DNA from: Rubripirellula lacrimiformis
GTDB lineage: Bacteria > Planctomycetota > Planctomycetia > Pirellulales > Pirellulaceae
NCBI RefSeq assembly: GCF_007741535.1
Contig: NZ_CP036525.1
Location: 3,968,001-4,032,000, forward strand
Direction: 5' to 3'
DNA length: 64,000 bases
Positions 43,392 to 52,919 of the stretch are shown here, one piece after another. Numbering within the stretch: position 1 is the first letter of the stretch; each line of letters begins with the position of its first letter. The translations under genes and the position numbers were made by a program. The notes beneath the pieces are model-generated. The model was not told where the DNA came from. It made no database searches and was given only the letters and a program-made list of their open reading frames with translations.

Positions 43392-44138
43392 CTAAAACAA
43401 CGTCGGCGCGCCAACGCGACGGTGGATGCGATTGCAGACCTGCGGATCGATTCGCAAGCACTTCGCAAATTCACGCAGGTATTGTGCTTCTAGATTCGTG
43501 TCCAGATGCATTGCCATCAGCGATACTTGATAGACCTCGTATTCCATTCCGTTTGGCAGTGCGTGAATGAACGCGTGCACGTCGTGGCGTCTGCCAAATT
43601 CACGACGAAGGAACTGCAATTCGTCCTGGTCCAATGGTTGCAACTGCTGCAGAATGCGTTCCTGCTCGGCCGCGTCAATTTTCCCGTCCGCCTGCGACGC
43701 CATCACCATCGCCTCGATCAGAATCTCGGCGCGCCGATCGTAACCAAGTCCGCTGTGATGATCTTGGTGGATGTCGTGACGTGGACGTGGGGCGCCGCGA
43801 ACGACGCGTTGACCTGGTTCGGGCCTGTACCCGCCGCGGCCATAGCCAGCGTTATCGGAATGACGTACCCATCGCTGTGCCTGGCTGGGCAACTGTCCGC
43901 CACCATGATGATGACGACCGATCGAATCACGCACCATGTGTTCCAGCGGCTGGTGATGTTGATCGGCAAAACGTTGATCACCATCATGATGATCAGGGCG
44001 ATCGTGATGCGGGTGGCGATCGTGATGATCATTTGCGTCTGCAATCCCGCTTAGGATCTGTCCGAGCACAGCGCCATTGCCGCCCGTTCGGGATGCTCGT
44101 TGGCTAAGGAGACTGCCCAAAACTTTCACTGCATCCAT
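43392..44138 (-). CDS. DUF533/TerB-like protein with His-rich linker
   Basis: 248 residues from ATG 44138 (MDAVKVLGSLLSQRA); the frame runs upstream to 44198. The middle (~40-130) is a striking His- and Asp-rich linker with runs such as NDHHDRHPHHDRPDHH and RHHHGGG, which may bind metal. Residues ~140-248 look like the YebE/DUF533 inner-membrane-associated domain (a TerB relative): YDRRAEILIEAMVMASQADG, KIDAAEQERIL, and AMHLDTNLEAQYLREFAKCL. The acidic EMVMASQADGKID-like segment is typical of tellurite-resistance TerB-type proteins. No ter or other metal gene is adjacent; the next gene upstream on this strand is the BON protein, with ~237 bases between. Its role is unknown; a metal-sensing or stress function is inferred. 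Confidence 0.62.
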   Translation of the reverse strand: MDAVKVLGSLLSQRASRTGGNGAVLGQILSGIADANDHHDRHPHHDRPDHHDGDQRFADQHHQPLEHMVRDSIGRHHHGGGQLPSQAQRWVRHSDNAGYGRGGYRPEPGQRVVRGAPRPRHDIHQDHHSGLGYDRRAEILIEAMVMASQADGKIDAAEQERILQQLQPLDQDELQFLRREFGRRHDVHAFIHALPNGMEYEVYQVSLMAMHLDTNLEAQYLREFAKCLRIDPQVCNRIHRRVGAPTLF

Positions 44139-44375
44139 CGTCCGCTCCGGTGTGTCAGGTGCTGCATTCCTGTCGCGAAGAAACGCATCCGCAGGCAAAG
44201 CATCCCAGACAGTCTAGCCCAGCGGGCAATCCCCTTCATCTACCACAATGCACCGATCGCTAATTGCGGCTTGGAAAAAGGCAACCGATCAACGGGTCGA
44301 TGGACTGGAGCCGGATTTGATGGCGGCAAGGTCCAACCGCCAAGCGGACGCTGTGGAACTGAGCCCATCCCAGCA

Positions 44376-44627
44376 TCAGGATTGGGCAGGCGAAGAGGTC
44401 ACTTCTAGTCGGTTTCGAATTTGGAGTCCGTTGGCGTGAGGTCGGACCGCCTCGGTTGCCAACTGCTTCATATAAAACGAACCGACGATGCCCTCCAAAC
44501 TTAACTTATCGCCATCCACTTTCACACGAACCATACTCAGTTCACGTACCCCGGTCTTGCGAAGAGCTCCGGAACACTGGACGTCTCGCCCGGTGGACGC
44601 ATCAAAATCATCGAGTGGAATCATCAA
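44376..44627 (-). CDS. Small BON-domain protein (83 aa)
   Basis: 83 residues. The central part VRVKVDGDKLSLEGIVGSFYMKQ and ATEAVRPHANGLQIRNRLEV fits a BON domain (phospholipid-binding repeat, beta-alpha-beta with a conserved G in LEGIV). There is no signal peptide. It starts at ATG ATG (44627 or 44624). BON domains often mediate membrane attachment in osmotic or outer-membrane stress proteins such as OsmY. It stands alone; neighbours are the His-rich protein and a long gap. Confidence 0.6.
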   Translation of the reverse strand: MMIPLDDFDASTGRDVQCSGALRKTGVRELSMVRVKVDGDKLSLEGIVGSFYMKQLATEAVRPHANGLQIRNRLEVTSSPAQS

Positions 44628-45265
44628 ACTGTGCCGCTAGTGAAGTTCAAACTCGCACGATCCATCCACAGGTTGCCAAAATCGACTTGCAGTGTGAACG
44701 ACGCGATGACAGGAGACCGTCAATGCCAATCGGGGTAAAACCATTTTCACGACAATCGTGCGTTGCTGGCAATAGTGATTTCTGGTCGCAACGGCCGCTG
44801 GTCGTCTTCCCCCGAAGCTTGGCAAACAACATGAAACCCAACTGCGAATAGCATGCCGTCGCGGAAAAGTTTCCTTTGGCAAGTTGGTTAGACGACCCAT
44901 TGATTTCGCCCGTCAAGTTGGCCCAGCGCAGGATCGGGGCGGCACGCGGTTGAATTGAAACCTTTCCAGCTGAATGATCCGACTTGCCATCCTGGGATCA
45001 CTGACAACACCTCGCTATACCGCTGACGAGGATGCGAAAGAAACATCGAATGCCAACCCAGGATTCCCCAGTGCTTTCCGAAAAGGGGATCGGGATTTGC
45101 GACCCTTCGAAAAGAACCGCAGGATTGCGTGCGTACCGACGAATTGGCGCGGTGTGGAAACCGAAGTTTCCTTCTGGTGGGGGATGCAGAAGCTATCGTG
45201 CGAACCGGACCGAAATGGAAAATTGCACGCAGATTTTAAAAAAGAATCTGACAGGCTTTCCGCAT
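44628..45265. other. Gene-poor stretch, 638 bases
   Basis: I see no convincing gene. A plus-strand frame at 44974-45348 encodes 124 residues of mixed, basic, low-similarity sequence and overlaps the end of the ankyrin gene, so it is not called. No hairpin or promoter was recognised. Confidence 0.5.
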
Positions 45266-46630
45266 TCAGTGGGCAGAAGTCAGCTTGCTCGGATCTTCGC
45301 TATCCATCGCAAGGTTCAAAGCGGCGATCGTTTCAGGCGACGGTTTGAAACTACCTGGCCGTTTGCCGCTTGCGATCATCACTGGTGTCCAACCGTATTG
45401 ATTCTTTTGGTTCCAAACGGACGATTTCGCACCAAGCGATGATAGTTTGGCGACCACCAACGGGTAGTTGCGATAGGCGGCGCCATGCATGGCAGTTTCG
45501 CCATTTTTGTCGACGTGGTTCACGTCCAGACCTAGCTGGACCATTCGGTCGATGACGGCCAGCACCTCCGATTCCGTTCCGGCTTCCTCGCCAACGGCCA
45601 CCACACCGATGCCTGCTGCGGCCATCAACGGGTTGCAATCGTCGACGTTGTTGATCGTTGGTGAAGCGCCCAATCGCAGTAGCGTCTCAATCAGCGGCAG
45701 GTCAGCCGTCTTGGCTGCCAATAGGAATGGCGTGGCACCCTTGCGGTTCAGCTTTGCTCGACCACTCGGGCCACGTTTTAGAGTTGCGTTGACATCGGCA
45801 CCGGCAGCAACGATTCTTTCGACAAATTGCAGGCTGTTCACACTGCCCGAACCGCGTGGGGCGGGATCCCCTTCGACATTGTCGCCGCGGTCGGTTTTGC
45901 GAACCCAAGTGACTGCATGCAGGGGAGTGTAGCCGCTGCTTTGGTCATTGGGATTGGCGCCGTTTTGGACCAACCACAGTGCGAGTTCGAAGTGTCCGCT
46001 CTCCACGGCCAACATCAACGCGGTCATCCCTTTGCGTGGGTTTCGACCGGATGTGTTGGACGGTGCCATCGTTTGATTCACGTCTGCGCCGGCATCGACC
46101 AATCGTTGGCAAGTTTGCAGATGGCCTTCACGTGCGGCGAACAACATTGCGGTGAAATCCTGATTGGTCTTCGTTTTCCAATCGGCATCACGGTGCAGCA
46201 ATGCATCGACCGCGGCGGTGTTTCCTTCGGCCGCCGCCCACATCAGGGCCGTCTGCCCTCGACGCTCGGTCGCGTCCACATCGGCCCCGGCCTGAATCAG
46301 TAATTCGACGCAGCGAGGATCTCCCGTTCGGGCGGCAGTCATCAGGGGTGTTTGCCCGCCAGCGATGGATCGATTGGGATCGGCACCGGCGGCCAACAGT
46401 TGTTCGACCAACGGATGACTGCCCAACTGGCACGCGAGCAACAGTGGCGTGACACCATACAAATTGGCGGCCGATGGATCCGCACCTTGTTGGATCAGCC
46501 GGGCAACGTCGGCCACGGACTGTTGCTGGACCGCGCGATGCAGTTCGGTCCAGGCAACGTTTTCGGCGTGACCTGGATGGCCCAAACACAGCAACAGCAC
46601 CACTGTGGCGATGGCAAAGATTCGATTCAT
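45266..46630 (-). CDS. Secreted ankyrin-repeat protein
   Basis: 454 residues with a signal peptide (FAIATVVLLLCLGHPGHAE). About ten ankyrin repeats follow; clear units include LYGVTPLLLACQLGSHPLVEQLL, GQTPLMTAARTGDPRCVELL, GQTALMWAAAEGNTAAVDALL, GMTALMLAVESGHFELALWL and GETAMHGAAYRNYPLVV. Ankyrin stacks bind proteins and here probably act in the periplasm. It follows the DUF1552 gene by 38 bases on the same strand and is probably cotranscribed with it and the DUF1592-type gene. The same three-gene order is common in planctomycetes, according to my knowledge of these families. Confidence 0.9.
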   Translation of the reverse strand: MNRIFAIATVVLLLCLGHPGHAENVAWTELHRAVQQQSVADVARLIQQGADPSAANLYGVTPLLLACQLGSHPLVEQLLAAGADPNRSIAGGQTPLMTAARTGDPRCVELLIQAGADVDATERRGQTALMWAAAEGNTAAVDALLHRDADWKTKTNQDFTAMLFAAREGHLQTCQRLVDAGADVNQTMAPSNTSGRNPRKGMTALMLAVESGHFELALWLVQNGANPNDQSSGYTPLHAVTWVRKTDRGDNVEGDPAPRGSGSVNSLQFVERIVAAGADVNATLKRGPSGRAKLNRKGATPFLLAAKTADLPLIETLLRLGASPTINNVDDCNPLMAAAGIGVVAVGEEAGTESEVLAVIDRMVQLGLDVNHVDKNGETAMHGAAYRNYPLVVAKLSSLGAKSSVWNQKNQYGWTPVMIASGKRPGSFKPSPETIAALNLAMDSEDPSKLTSAH

Positions 46631-46668
46631 CGGACGTGTCAGGTTGGTTGGACGGAAGACGGCTGCGG

Positions 46669-48018
46669 TTACAGATTGACCGGGTCAAAGAGTTCGTCGA
46701 CCGTGCCATCGCTATCCGCGAATGATTCCAACGGCACACCAACTTTGTTCAACAAGGTTAGATGCAGGTTGGCCAGCGGAGTCGGCGAATCGTAGCGGAT
46801 GTGTCGGCCGCCTCGCATGTTGCCGGCCGCACCGCCAGCGACCAAGATTGGCAAATTGGTGTGGTCGTGTGCATCCGAATCACCCATGCCGCTGCCGTAC
46901 AGGTACAGCGTGTGGTCCAACAGCGATCCTCCCGCTTCGGGCGTGTTGGCAAGGTTTTGCAGGAACTCTGCAAACAATGACACATGGAACTGATTGACCT
47001 TGGCGATCTTGGCCAGTTTTTCGGGGGCGTTGCCATGGTGGGTGATCGGATGGTGCGGATCGGGTACGCCGATTTCGGGATAGGTGCGTGTGCTCGCCTC
47101 GCGTGCCAATTGGAACGAAACGACTCGCGTGATATCACCTTGGAACGCCAACAGTTGAAGATCGAACATCAGTCGTGCGTGATCGGCATACTGGGCAGGC
47201 ACACCGACCGGGCGGTCCAGATCTGGCAACGGGTTGTCCTTGGCGGTCGCTTCGGCGCGTTGGATCCGTCGTTCGACTTCGCGGATGCTTTCCAGGTAGC
47301 CATCGATCTTGTTGCGATCCGAAGGCCCAACGCGTTTCTTGAGCCGCTTGATCTCGTCGGTCACCGAGTCCAGAAGACTGGCGCGTTTGCGAAGGGCCTC
47401 GCGGCGCTGCTCGGGTGTGCCCCCGTCACCAAACAGGGTTTCAAAGACGATCCGTGGATGGGCTTCGCTGGGCAACGGGGTGGTCGGGGATGACCACGAC
47501 AGATTGTTCTGATAGACGCAAGCGTAGCCGTTGTCGCATTGCCCGACGGTGGACAGCAGATCCATCGACAATTCCAACGACGGTAACTGTGTCTTGGTCC
47601 CAATGTGTTTTGCCGCGATCTGGTCGACGGTGGTGCCCAAACGATAGTCGGTGCTTTCCGTCCGCTTGGCTCGTGCAGCACTTAGAAACGCCGAATTGGA
47701 TGTCGCGTGAGAACCGGGATAGGCGTTCTGCAAGTCCATCCCGGTCAGAACGGACAACTGATGCTTGACCGGTTCCAGTGGGGAAAGCGACGGAGATAGC
47801 GATTCCAGCGTATCGCCCTCTGGGATCCACTCGGCCGGGTTGAAGCCCATCGGGATATAGATGTATCCGATCCGTCGAAGCGATGCCGCTGCGGCCGGCG
47901 TCGCCGCGGTCGCCTTCATCGACGGGATCATCGCGTCCAGCAATGGCAACGCAAAGGCCGCCGAGGTACCGCGTAAAACCGTCCGCCGCGAAAGGGCTTT
48001 TTGTGGAATCAGCATCAA
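46669..48018 (-). CDS. DUF1552 family Tat-exported protein
   Basis: 449 residues. The N-terminus ALSRRTVLRGTSAAFALPLLDAM has a twin-arginine signal. The DUF1552 pattern follows: YIYIPMGFNPAEWIPEG, LSVLTGMDLQNAYPGSHATSN, SLELSMDL, LSWSSPTTPLPSEAHPRIVFE and a C-terminal LYGSGMGDSDAHDHTNLPIL with Gly/Asp/His positions. Its enzymatic role is unknown; sulfatase-like or phosphatase-like metal sites have been suggested for related families. It sits between the DUF1592-type gene (98 bases upstream) and the ankyrin gene (38 bases downstream), the usual planctomycete pairing. Confidence 0.9.
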   Translation of the reverse strand: MMLIPQKALSRRTVLRGTSAAFALPLLDAMIPSMKATAATPAAAASLRRIGYIYIPMGFNPAEWIPEGDTLESLSPSLSPLEPVKHQLSVLTGMDLQNAYPGSHATSNSAFLSAARAKRTESTDYRLGTTVDQIAAKHIGTKTQLPSLELSMDLLSTVGQCDNGYACVYQNNLSWSSPTTPLPSEAHPRIVFETLFGDGGTPEQRREALRKRASLLDSVTDEIKRLKKRVGPSDRNKIDGYLESIREVERRIQRAEATAKDNPLPDLDRPVGVPAQYADHARLMFDLQLLAFQGDITRVVSFQLAREASTRTYPEIGVPDPHHPITHHGNAPEKLAKIAKVNQFHVSLFAEFLQNLANTPEAGGSLLDHTLYLYGSGMGDSDAHDHTNLPILVAGGAAGNMRGGRHIRYDSPTPLANLHLTLLNKVGVPLESFADSDGTVDELFDPVNL

Positions 48019-48115
48019 GGAAACCTTTTCGAGATTGGGCTCGGTCGATTGGTCGGGCGAATCGCGATTGCGGACTGAATGTTCAAGCGCATCGGCGCTA
48101 GCGATGCAGCACTTG

Positions 48116-50641
48116 TCACGGCGATACTGCGTTGCCGTCGGTTGATTGGGTCGATCGATGAGTGAACGGCTGGCTGGTCACGATCGATGTCACCAATGCG
48201 GCGAATCGGAAGTCTGACTTGGCAGCAGATTGCACGATGTCGCGAATCGCGGGGCCATCGTCGGGTTCGATCCCACGGCCTAGGCCGAAGGTCATCAACT
48301 TCTCTGCCATCGTGGTGACGAATAGTTCTGGACGCTGCAGTATACCCCGCTGTAGGGATTCAATTCCATCGATATTTTGGCCATCTGGCATCGTGCCCGC
48401 CGAATCGATGGGCAGCTCGCCGTCATAAAGTCGCCATCTGCCCACCGCATCGAAGTTTTCGAGTGCGAAACCGACGGGATCCATCAAGTCGTGGCAACTG
48501 GCACACGCCGGATCGGCGCGATGCATCGCCAGTCGCTGCCGCACGCTGGTCGCCAATAGCGTCGACTTTTCTTTTAGATTGGGAATCCCGGGCGGTGGCG
48601 GTGGCGGCGGTGTACCAAGGATGTTTTTCAGAACCCAATGACCGCGAATGGTCGGTGAAGTACGTGTGGCGTAGGAGGTGACGGTCAGGATGCTGCCGTG
48701 GCGGAGGATACCGCCGCGAACGCTGGACGCGGGCAAATCGACACGACGAAAGTGGCTGCCGAACACGCCACTGATCCCGTAATGCTTTGCCAGCCGCTGA
48801 TTCAGATACGTGTAGTTCGCACCGATCAAATCCAGCACGCTGCGGTTGTTCTGAACCATGTCACGAAACAGCGACTCCGTTTCGCCACGAAATGCTTGCC
48901 GCAAATTGTCGTCAAAGTCGGGGAATAGTCGCAGGTCAGGCGTGATCGAATCCAGATTTCGAAGATACAACCACTGGGCGGCAAAGTTTGTCGTCAACGA
49001 TTCACTGCGATCGTCAGCCAACATCCGCTGGACTTCGGCGGCCAGGATCGCCGGTTCGTGCAGGCGGTCGGTGTGCGCCAGTTCCAGCAATCGGTCGTCC
49101 GGAAGACTGCTCCATAGAAAGAACGAAAGGCGAGACGCCAGTTCGATGTCGCTGATTCGATATGACGCCGCGTCGGCGATCCCTTCGGGTTCGGATTCGA
49201 TGCGGAACAGGAAGTTTGGGTTGACCAAGATCGAAGTCAACGCCGCTTCGATCCCTGCGTCAAAACCGTTCTCCCGATCGCCTTCGGTAAAGAACCATAT
49301 CGCGGATCGAGTGTCGTCGTCGTTCACTGGACGTCGAAATGCGATCCGCGCGATGTCTTGGATGATCGGCTTCGCGATCGCCGCATGTTGGCCTGCATCG
49401 TCACCGGGCGACGGTCGAGTGGTTTGCCAGGCGGGGCGATCGGTATGAGCGGTGGCGGCGTTTGAATCGTTGCCCCGCCGATCGGCAGATGATTCTGGTG
49501 TAGGTTCCAACGGACCAATCAAAGACACCTGGAAGATTGCAGGTTCGTTTCGTGGATGCCGGTGCCGGTTGTAGCTGGCGTCGAAAGGTTGTCGCTTGGT
49601 TTGGGCCAGCGATGCACCTTTGCTGGGGAACGTGACGCCTAGCCGATGGTTCCCGGCGGATACTTTGATTCGCGTTCGCAGGTGAGAGTCGACATGGGTA
49701 AAGTCTTTTCGTCCGGGCGGTGGTTTGACGGTGAACTGATGAACTCGATCGTCGTCCAGCAAAATGTCGATCTGATGCGGTTCGGATAGCCCTTCGACCT
49801 TCTCGTCGCGGTCGCGCGTCAATTTCAGTTCGATCTCGTACTCGCCATCGGCCGAAAAGTGATGTTCGAACACCGTTCCACCCCGCGTCCCCAATGGAAG
49901 TCCATCGACGTGCGACGACTGAGTCCGATCGGCGGGAACACGAACGGTCAACCCAATCGGTCCGGTTTCGCTGCGTCCGACTGCAGCACGCGCGATCGAC
50001 TGTGCCGCCGATACGTATCGGCTGAGCAACATCGGGGAGAGTTCGCCGACGGTGATGTTGTCGAATCCATGGCTGGATTCATCCGGCGGCAACATCGATG
50101 CGGCGTCGATGGGAATTCCCAATAGGTCGCGGATCGCATTGCCGTACTCCGTCCGCGTCAGTCGGCGCAGTGCATCGGTGCGACCGGGCCTGGGGAACGC
50201 CGCGATCCGGCGCTGCAGCATCCGGTCCAACTGTTCGACCATCGATTGGTATTCGGAATCACTAGGCCGGGAAGCGTCGATCGGCGGCATCTGACGACTT
50301 GTAACGCGTCGCAAAATCGATTCCCAAACTCGACTATCGAAATCTGGGCCCGTCAGCGACCGAGACGAGAAGTCAAAGTCTTCCAAATTCAGTCCGGCTG
50401 CCGGCGCGCCCGAGGTGTGACAGTCCAAACAGTACTGTTCAACGAAGCGATGCGTCTGGGTAGCCATCGGTTCGAAATCGTTTGCATCGATCGCCAGTCT
50501 TTCGGCTGGTGAATTCGATGGGGCCACTGCGCGATCAGAATCGGATGTTGGGGCGTCCGCGGTGGCGGGAATCCACGGCGAAATCGCAAAAGCAACAGCC
50601 AGGGCAATGACCGTCGGAAATCCCGGGTTCGCGTGACGCAT
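48116..50641 (-). CDS. DUF1592/DUF1587/DUF1588/DUF1585 cytochrome protein
   Basis: 841 residues with a signal peptide (VIALAVAFAISPWIPATADA). A cytochrome c motif C71LDCH75 lies near the N-terminus; the DUF1587 block is LRRLTRTEYGNAIRDLLGIPID. DUF1595 and DUF1592 follow, with SYRISDIELASRLSFFLWSSLPDD and ANYTYLNQRLAKHYGI. DUF1588 has GGILRHGSILTVTSYATRTSP and a second heme-like site CASCH in DPACASCHDLMDPVGFALEN, then DUF1585 near the end. Two heme sites suggest electron transfer to or from a periplasmic partner, probably the DUF1552 protein. Substrates of these very common planctomycete systems are not established. Confidence 0.92.
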   Translation of the reverse strand: MRHANPGFPTVIALAVAFAISPWIPATADAPTSDSDRAVAPSNSPAERLAIDANDFEPMATQTHRFVEQYCLDCHTSGAPAAGLNLEDFDFSSRSLTGPDFDSRVWESILRRVTSRQMPPIDASRPSDSEYQSMVEQLDRMLQRRIAAFPRPGRTDALRRLTRTEYGNAIRDLLGIPIDAASMLPPDESSHGFDNITVGELSPMLLSRYVSAAQSIARAAVGRSETGPIGLTVRVPADRTQSSHVDGLPLGTRGGTVFEHHFSADGEYEIELKLTRDRDEKVEGLSEPHQIDILLDDDRVHQFTVKPPPGRKDFTHVDSHLRTRIKVSAGNHRLGVTFPSKGASLAQTKRQPFDASYNRHRHPRNEPAIFQVSLIGPLEPTPESSADRRGNDSNAATAHTDRPAWQTTRPSPGDDAGQHAAIAKPIIQDIARIAFRRPVNDDDTRSAIWFFTEGDRENGFDAGIEAALTSILVNPNFLFRIESEPEGIADAASYRISDIELASRLSFFLWSSLPDDRLLELAHTDRLHEPAILAAEVQRMLADDRSESLTTNFAAQWLYLRNLDSITPDLRLFPDFDDNLRQAFRGETESLFRDMVQNNRSVLDLIGANYTYLNQRLAKHYGISGVFGSHFRRVDLPASSVRGGILRHGSILTVTSYATRTSPTIRGHWVLKNILGTPPPPPPPGIPNLKEKSTLLATSVRQRLAMHRADPACASCHDLMDPVGFALENFDAVGRWRLYDGELPIDSAGTMPDGQNIDGIESLQRGILQRPELFVTTMAEKLMTFGLGRGIEPDDGPAIRDIVQSAAKSDFRFAALVTSIVTSQPFTHRSTQSTDGNAVSP

Positions 50642-50839
50642 CAGCAGCTAGCTCGATCGAGTGCCATAGAACAGAAACCGTGGCAAGCATTCTAACGCAC
50701 GCGAAGGCGCCCCGTCATCGATTTGCGATCGAATCGGCGAATCAGAGGCCAGCGTATTGAAGGCGGCGGGTGCCAGAGTCGCGGGCGTCCAGATCACTGA
50801 TCTCGGGCGATTGGCAATCGATCGCGACGCACGTCGCAT

Positions 50840-51487
50840 CTATTCGGCGAAACGCCCTAGAACCTGTTCGTAGGCGACTTCCATCTCGTCGGTCGACAGG
50901 ATATTGACCGACAGGTCTTTCAGCAGACCGTCGGTGATCGCATAGATCCAACCGTGAACGCCAAGCGTCTGTCCGCGTCGCCAGGCGTCGCGAACGATAG
51001 TCGTGCGACAGACATTCATCACTTGTTCGATGACGTTCAGTTCGCACAAATGATCGACTCGTTCACGCGGACATTCGATCGCGTCCAGACGTGGTCGATG
51101 CATGGTGGCAACGTCCTGAATGTTGCGAAGCCAGTTTTCGATCAACCCAAGCTCTTTATGAAACATCGCGGCACCCACACCACCACATCCGTAGTGACCG
51201 CAGACGATGATGTGTTCCACTTGCAGCACTTCGACCGCGTACTGCATGACGGCCAAACAATTCAGGTCCGTATGCACGACCAAGTTGGCGACGTTGCGAT
51301 GGACGAACAGGTCGCCAGGGTCTAGTCCGACGACTTGGTTGGCTGGCACACGGCTATCGGAGCAGCCGATCCACAAGTACTTGGGACGCTGATTCTGCGA
51401 CAGCCGTTCGAAGAAAGTCGGATCGGCCTCCACAATCTTTTCGGCCCATTGCCGATTGCGGATGAAAAGGTCATTCAGCAGGTGCAT
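50840..51487 (-). CDS. can: Beta-carbonic anhydrase (Can type)
   Basis: 215 residues. It matches E. coli Can closely. With the start at ATG 51487 the zinc ligands are C42, D44 (IGCSDSR), H98 and C101 (CGHYGCGG), the same numbers as in E. coli Can. Later blocks also match: LCELNVIEQV, RRGQTLGVHGWIYAITDGLLKDL. The frame begins at 51502, but the shorter start fits the family. The enzyme supplies bicarbonate from CO2 for carboxylation. It is a single gene on this strand. Confidence 0.93.
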   Translation of the reverse strand: MHLLNDLFIRNRQWAEKIVEADPTFFERLSQNQRPKYLWIGCSDSRVPANQVVGLDPGDLFVHRNVANLVVHTDLNCLAVMQYAVEVLQVEHIIVCGHYGCGGVGAAMFHKELGLIENWLRNIQDVATMHRPRLDAIECPRERVDHLCELNVIEQVMNVCRTTIVRDAWRRGQTLGVHGWIYAITDGLLKDLSVNILSTDEMEVAYEQVLGRFAE

Positions 51488-51596
51488 CGGATACGGCCTC
51501 ACGATCTTCGAAGCGTGAACGGACTAGGCGATTGTACCTATCCAGTATGGTGGACGCGGTCTGCTGTCGCTACCAAAGCGGATCGGCCGATGGTGA

Positions 51597-51920
51597 TCAG
51601 CCGTCTTGTTTGCGGACGTCGATGCCGTTGGTCAGCGTCGTCGTTCCCGCGGTGGTACGAGCAATCGCAAACGCAATCGCTCGTTCCGCATCCGTTTTGA
51701 CGTGGCCAACCAACCGTGGGCCTTTTTCTTCGATCTGACACTGCACATCGGGCAGATCATTGCGACGCAATGCGGCCGTGATCTTCTCGCAAAGTTGCTC
51801 AGACGATGAGTTGTCGGCAGCGCTGGTAGGCGTCACCGGAGCGGCCGCCGCTTGACTAGGCGCCGCTTCGGCTGGGGCCTGTTGGTCGGCCGGAAAAGAA
51901 GGTTCGTTGGTTTCGGACAT
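51597..51920 (-). CDS. BON-like domain protein with Pro/Ala-rich N-terminus
   Basis: 107 residues. Residues 1-40 are Pro/Ala/Gln-rich and probably disordered. Residues ~42-107 look like a BON-type fold: SEQLCEKITAALRRNDLPDVQCQIEEKGPRLVGHVKTDAERAIAF, with the helix-strand pattern and a GHV turn, ending TTTLTNGIDVRKQ. No signal peptide is visible. It is similar in type to the BON protein at 44376. Function unknown. Confidence 0.55.
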   Translation of the reverse strand: MSETNEPSFPADQQAPAEAAPSQAAAAPVTPTSAADNSSSEQLCEKITAALRRNDLPDVQCQIEEKGPRLVGHVKTDAERAIAFAIARTTAGTTTLTNGIDVRKQDG

Positions 51921-52919
51921 GAACTCGATATCAATTGGGGGGGATCTTAGAAAAAGGCGTGCCCGCCAGCGAACGACTGAATCAAGGGGGAAGTGATCTC
52001 GGCAAATTAATCGCCGGTTCCCTCACCTCAGTCCGTCACCAATTTGTGAACCGAAAAGCATCATCGTCGCCAATGACATTCTTCGGCCCGAAAGTCTAAC
52101 CCTTGATTCGAGACTTACGACCGCCGGTTTACCGCTATCAAAAAGTTTTATCCATTCTTTGAATGCATTCACTACTCACAAGCCATCTGTTCGGAACGCT
52201 TGTGCGCTAAGCTGCGGTTGATCCGAAAAATAAGATCCCCGCCACAGAGGGCCGCAGTGGTTAGCCTACCGCAATCCAGGGGGGACATCATCTGTTTTCT
52301 TCCACAAGTCCGCGCAGCACGGGACATGCGCCCACCGATGGGACCGAAATACGCCGACCTTCGTCGTGATGTTGGATCGGTAGGTGGAGCTTCCCATCGT
52401 CGGTGTCGATCCATCGAAGATATCGATCTATAGGGGGGGCTGCCGCGTCCGTGTCGTGATGTTGCCAGTCGGCGAATCGCGGAACCATTGACGAGTTTGT
52501 CTTTTGAGTGAGCCGAGACCCGTGAGCGCCCGGGAATTCTTCGTGCACTGATGGCCAGCGGCCCACCAAATCTGTTGAAAGTTCGATTCCATCAACAGGC
52601 CGTTGATGGAAACTGCTTTACCGCGTTCGGAAATGGAATCCTCTGGGAATCAACGGCTTCCCAGCGGGCTGATTTTGGACAGGCCAGCGGATCGATCGAA
52701 TGGGGCTGGACCATCCAATCCGGCCGCGACGAGACCGTGGATCACTCAATTCGATGGGAAAGAATCCCGATTAGCGGGCTGACGCGGGCCCAAGGACCGA
52801 TTTTGGACGCCTTGCTTGGTGTCGTTTCATCGTGCACCTTCCCTGCTTTGCATGATTTCCTAGAATCATGCCCTACCCGTCATCAGCACTTTGACACCTT
52901 TCTTTGGTTCGGACCCCCT
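51921..52919. other. Gene-poor region upstream of leuS, ~1 kb
   Basis: No convincing gene. The leuS frame is open leftward to 52551, but that extension has no LeuRS features. The inverted repeat at 52850-52871 is the only clear element. The region also has several G-runs (e.g. 52433-52439) and no recognised structural RNA. Confidence 0.5.
52850..52871. promoter_or_regulatory. Perfect inverted repeat 49 bases before leuS
   Basis: GCATGATT (52850-52857) pairs with AATCATGC (52864-52871) around TCCTAG. It lies in the leader of leuS. It could be an operator or a leader hairpin; no tRNA-like or T-box element was recognised. Confidence 0.4.

Noticed and set aside
43506-44054. Plus-strand frame of 182 residues opposite the His-rich gene
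   Set aside because: It is the complement of the His/Asp-rich coding region. Its hydrophobic runs arise from antisense of repeated CAT/GAT codons.
44974-45348. 124-residue plus-strand frame
   Set aside because: Sequence has no recognisable domain and overlaps the end of the ankyrin gene on the other strand. No ribosome site was seen.
52551-52919. N-terminal extension of leuS in the same frame (123 codons)
   Set aside because: The extension has no LeuRS feature, and the known family start [13 protein letters not shown] is at 52920. I treat it as non-coding.
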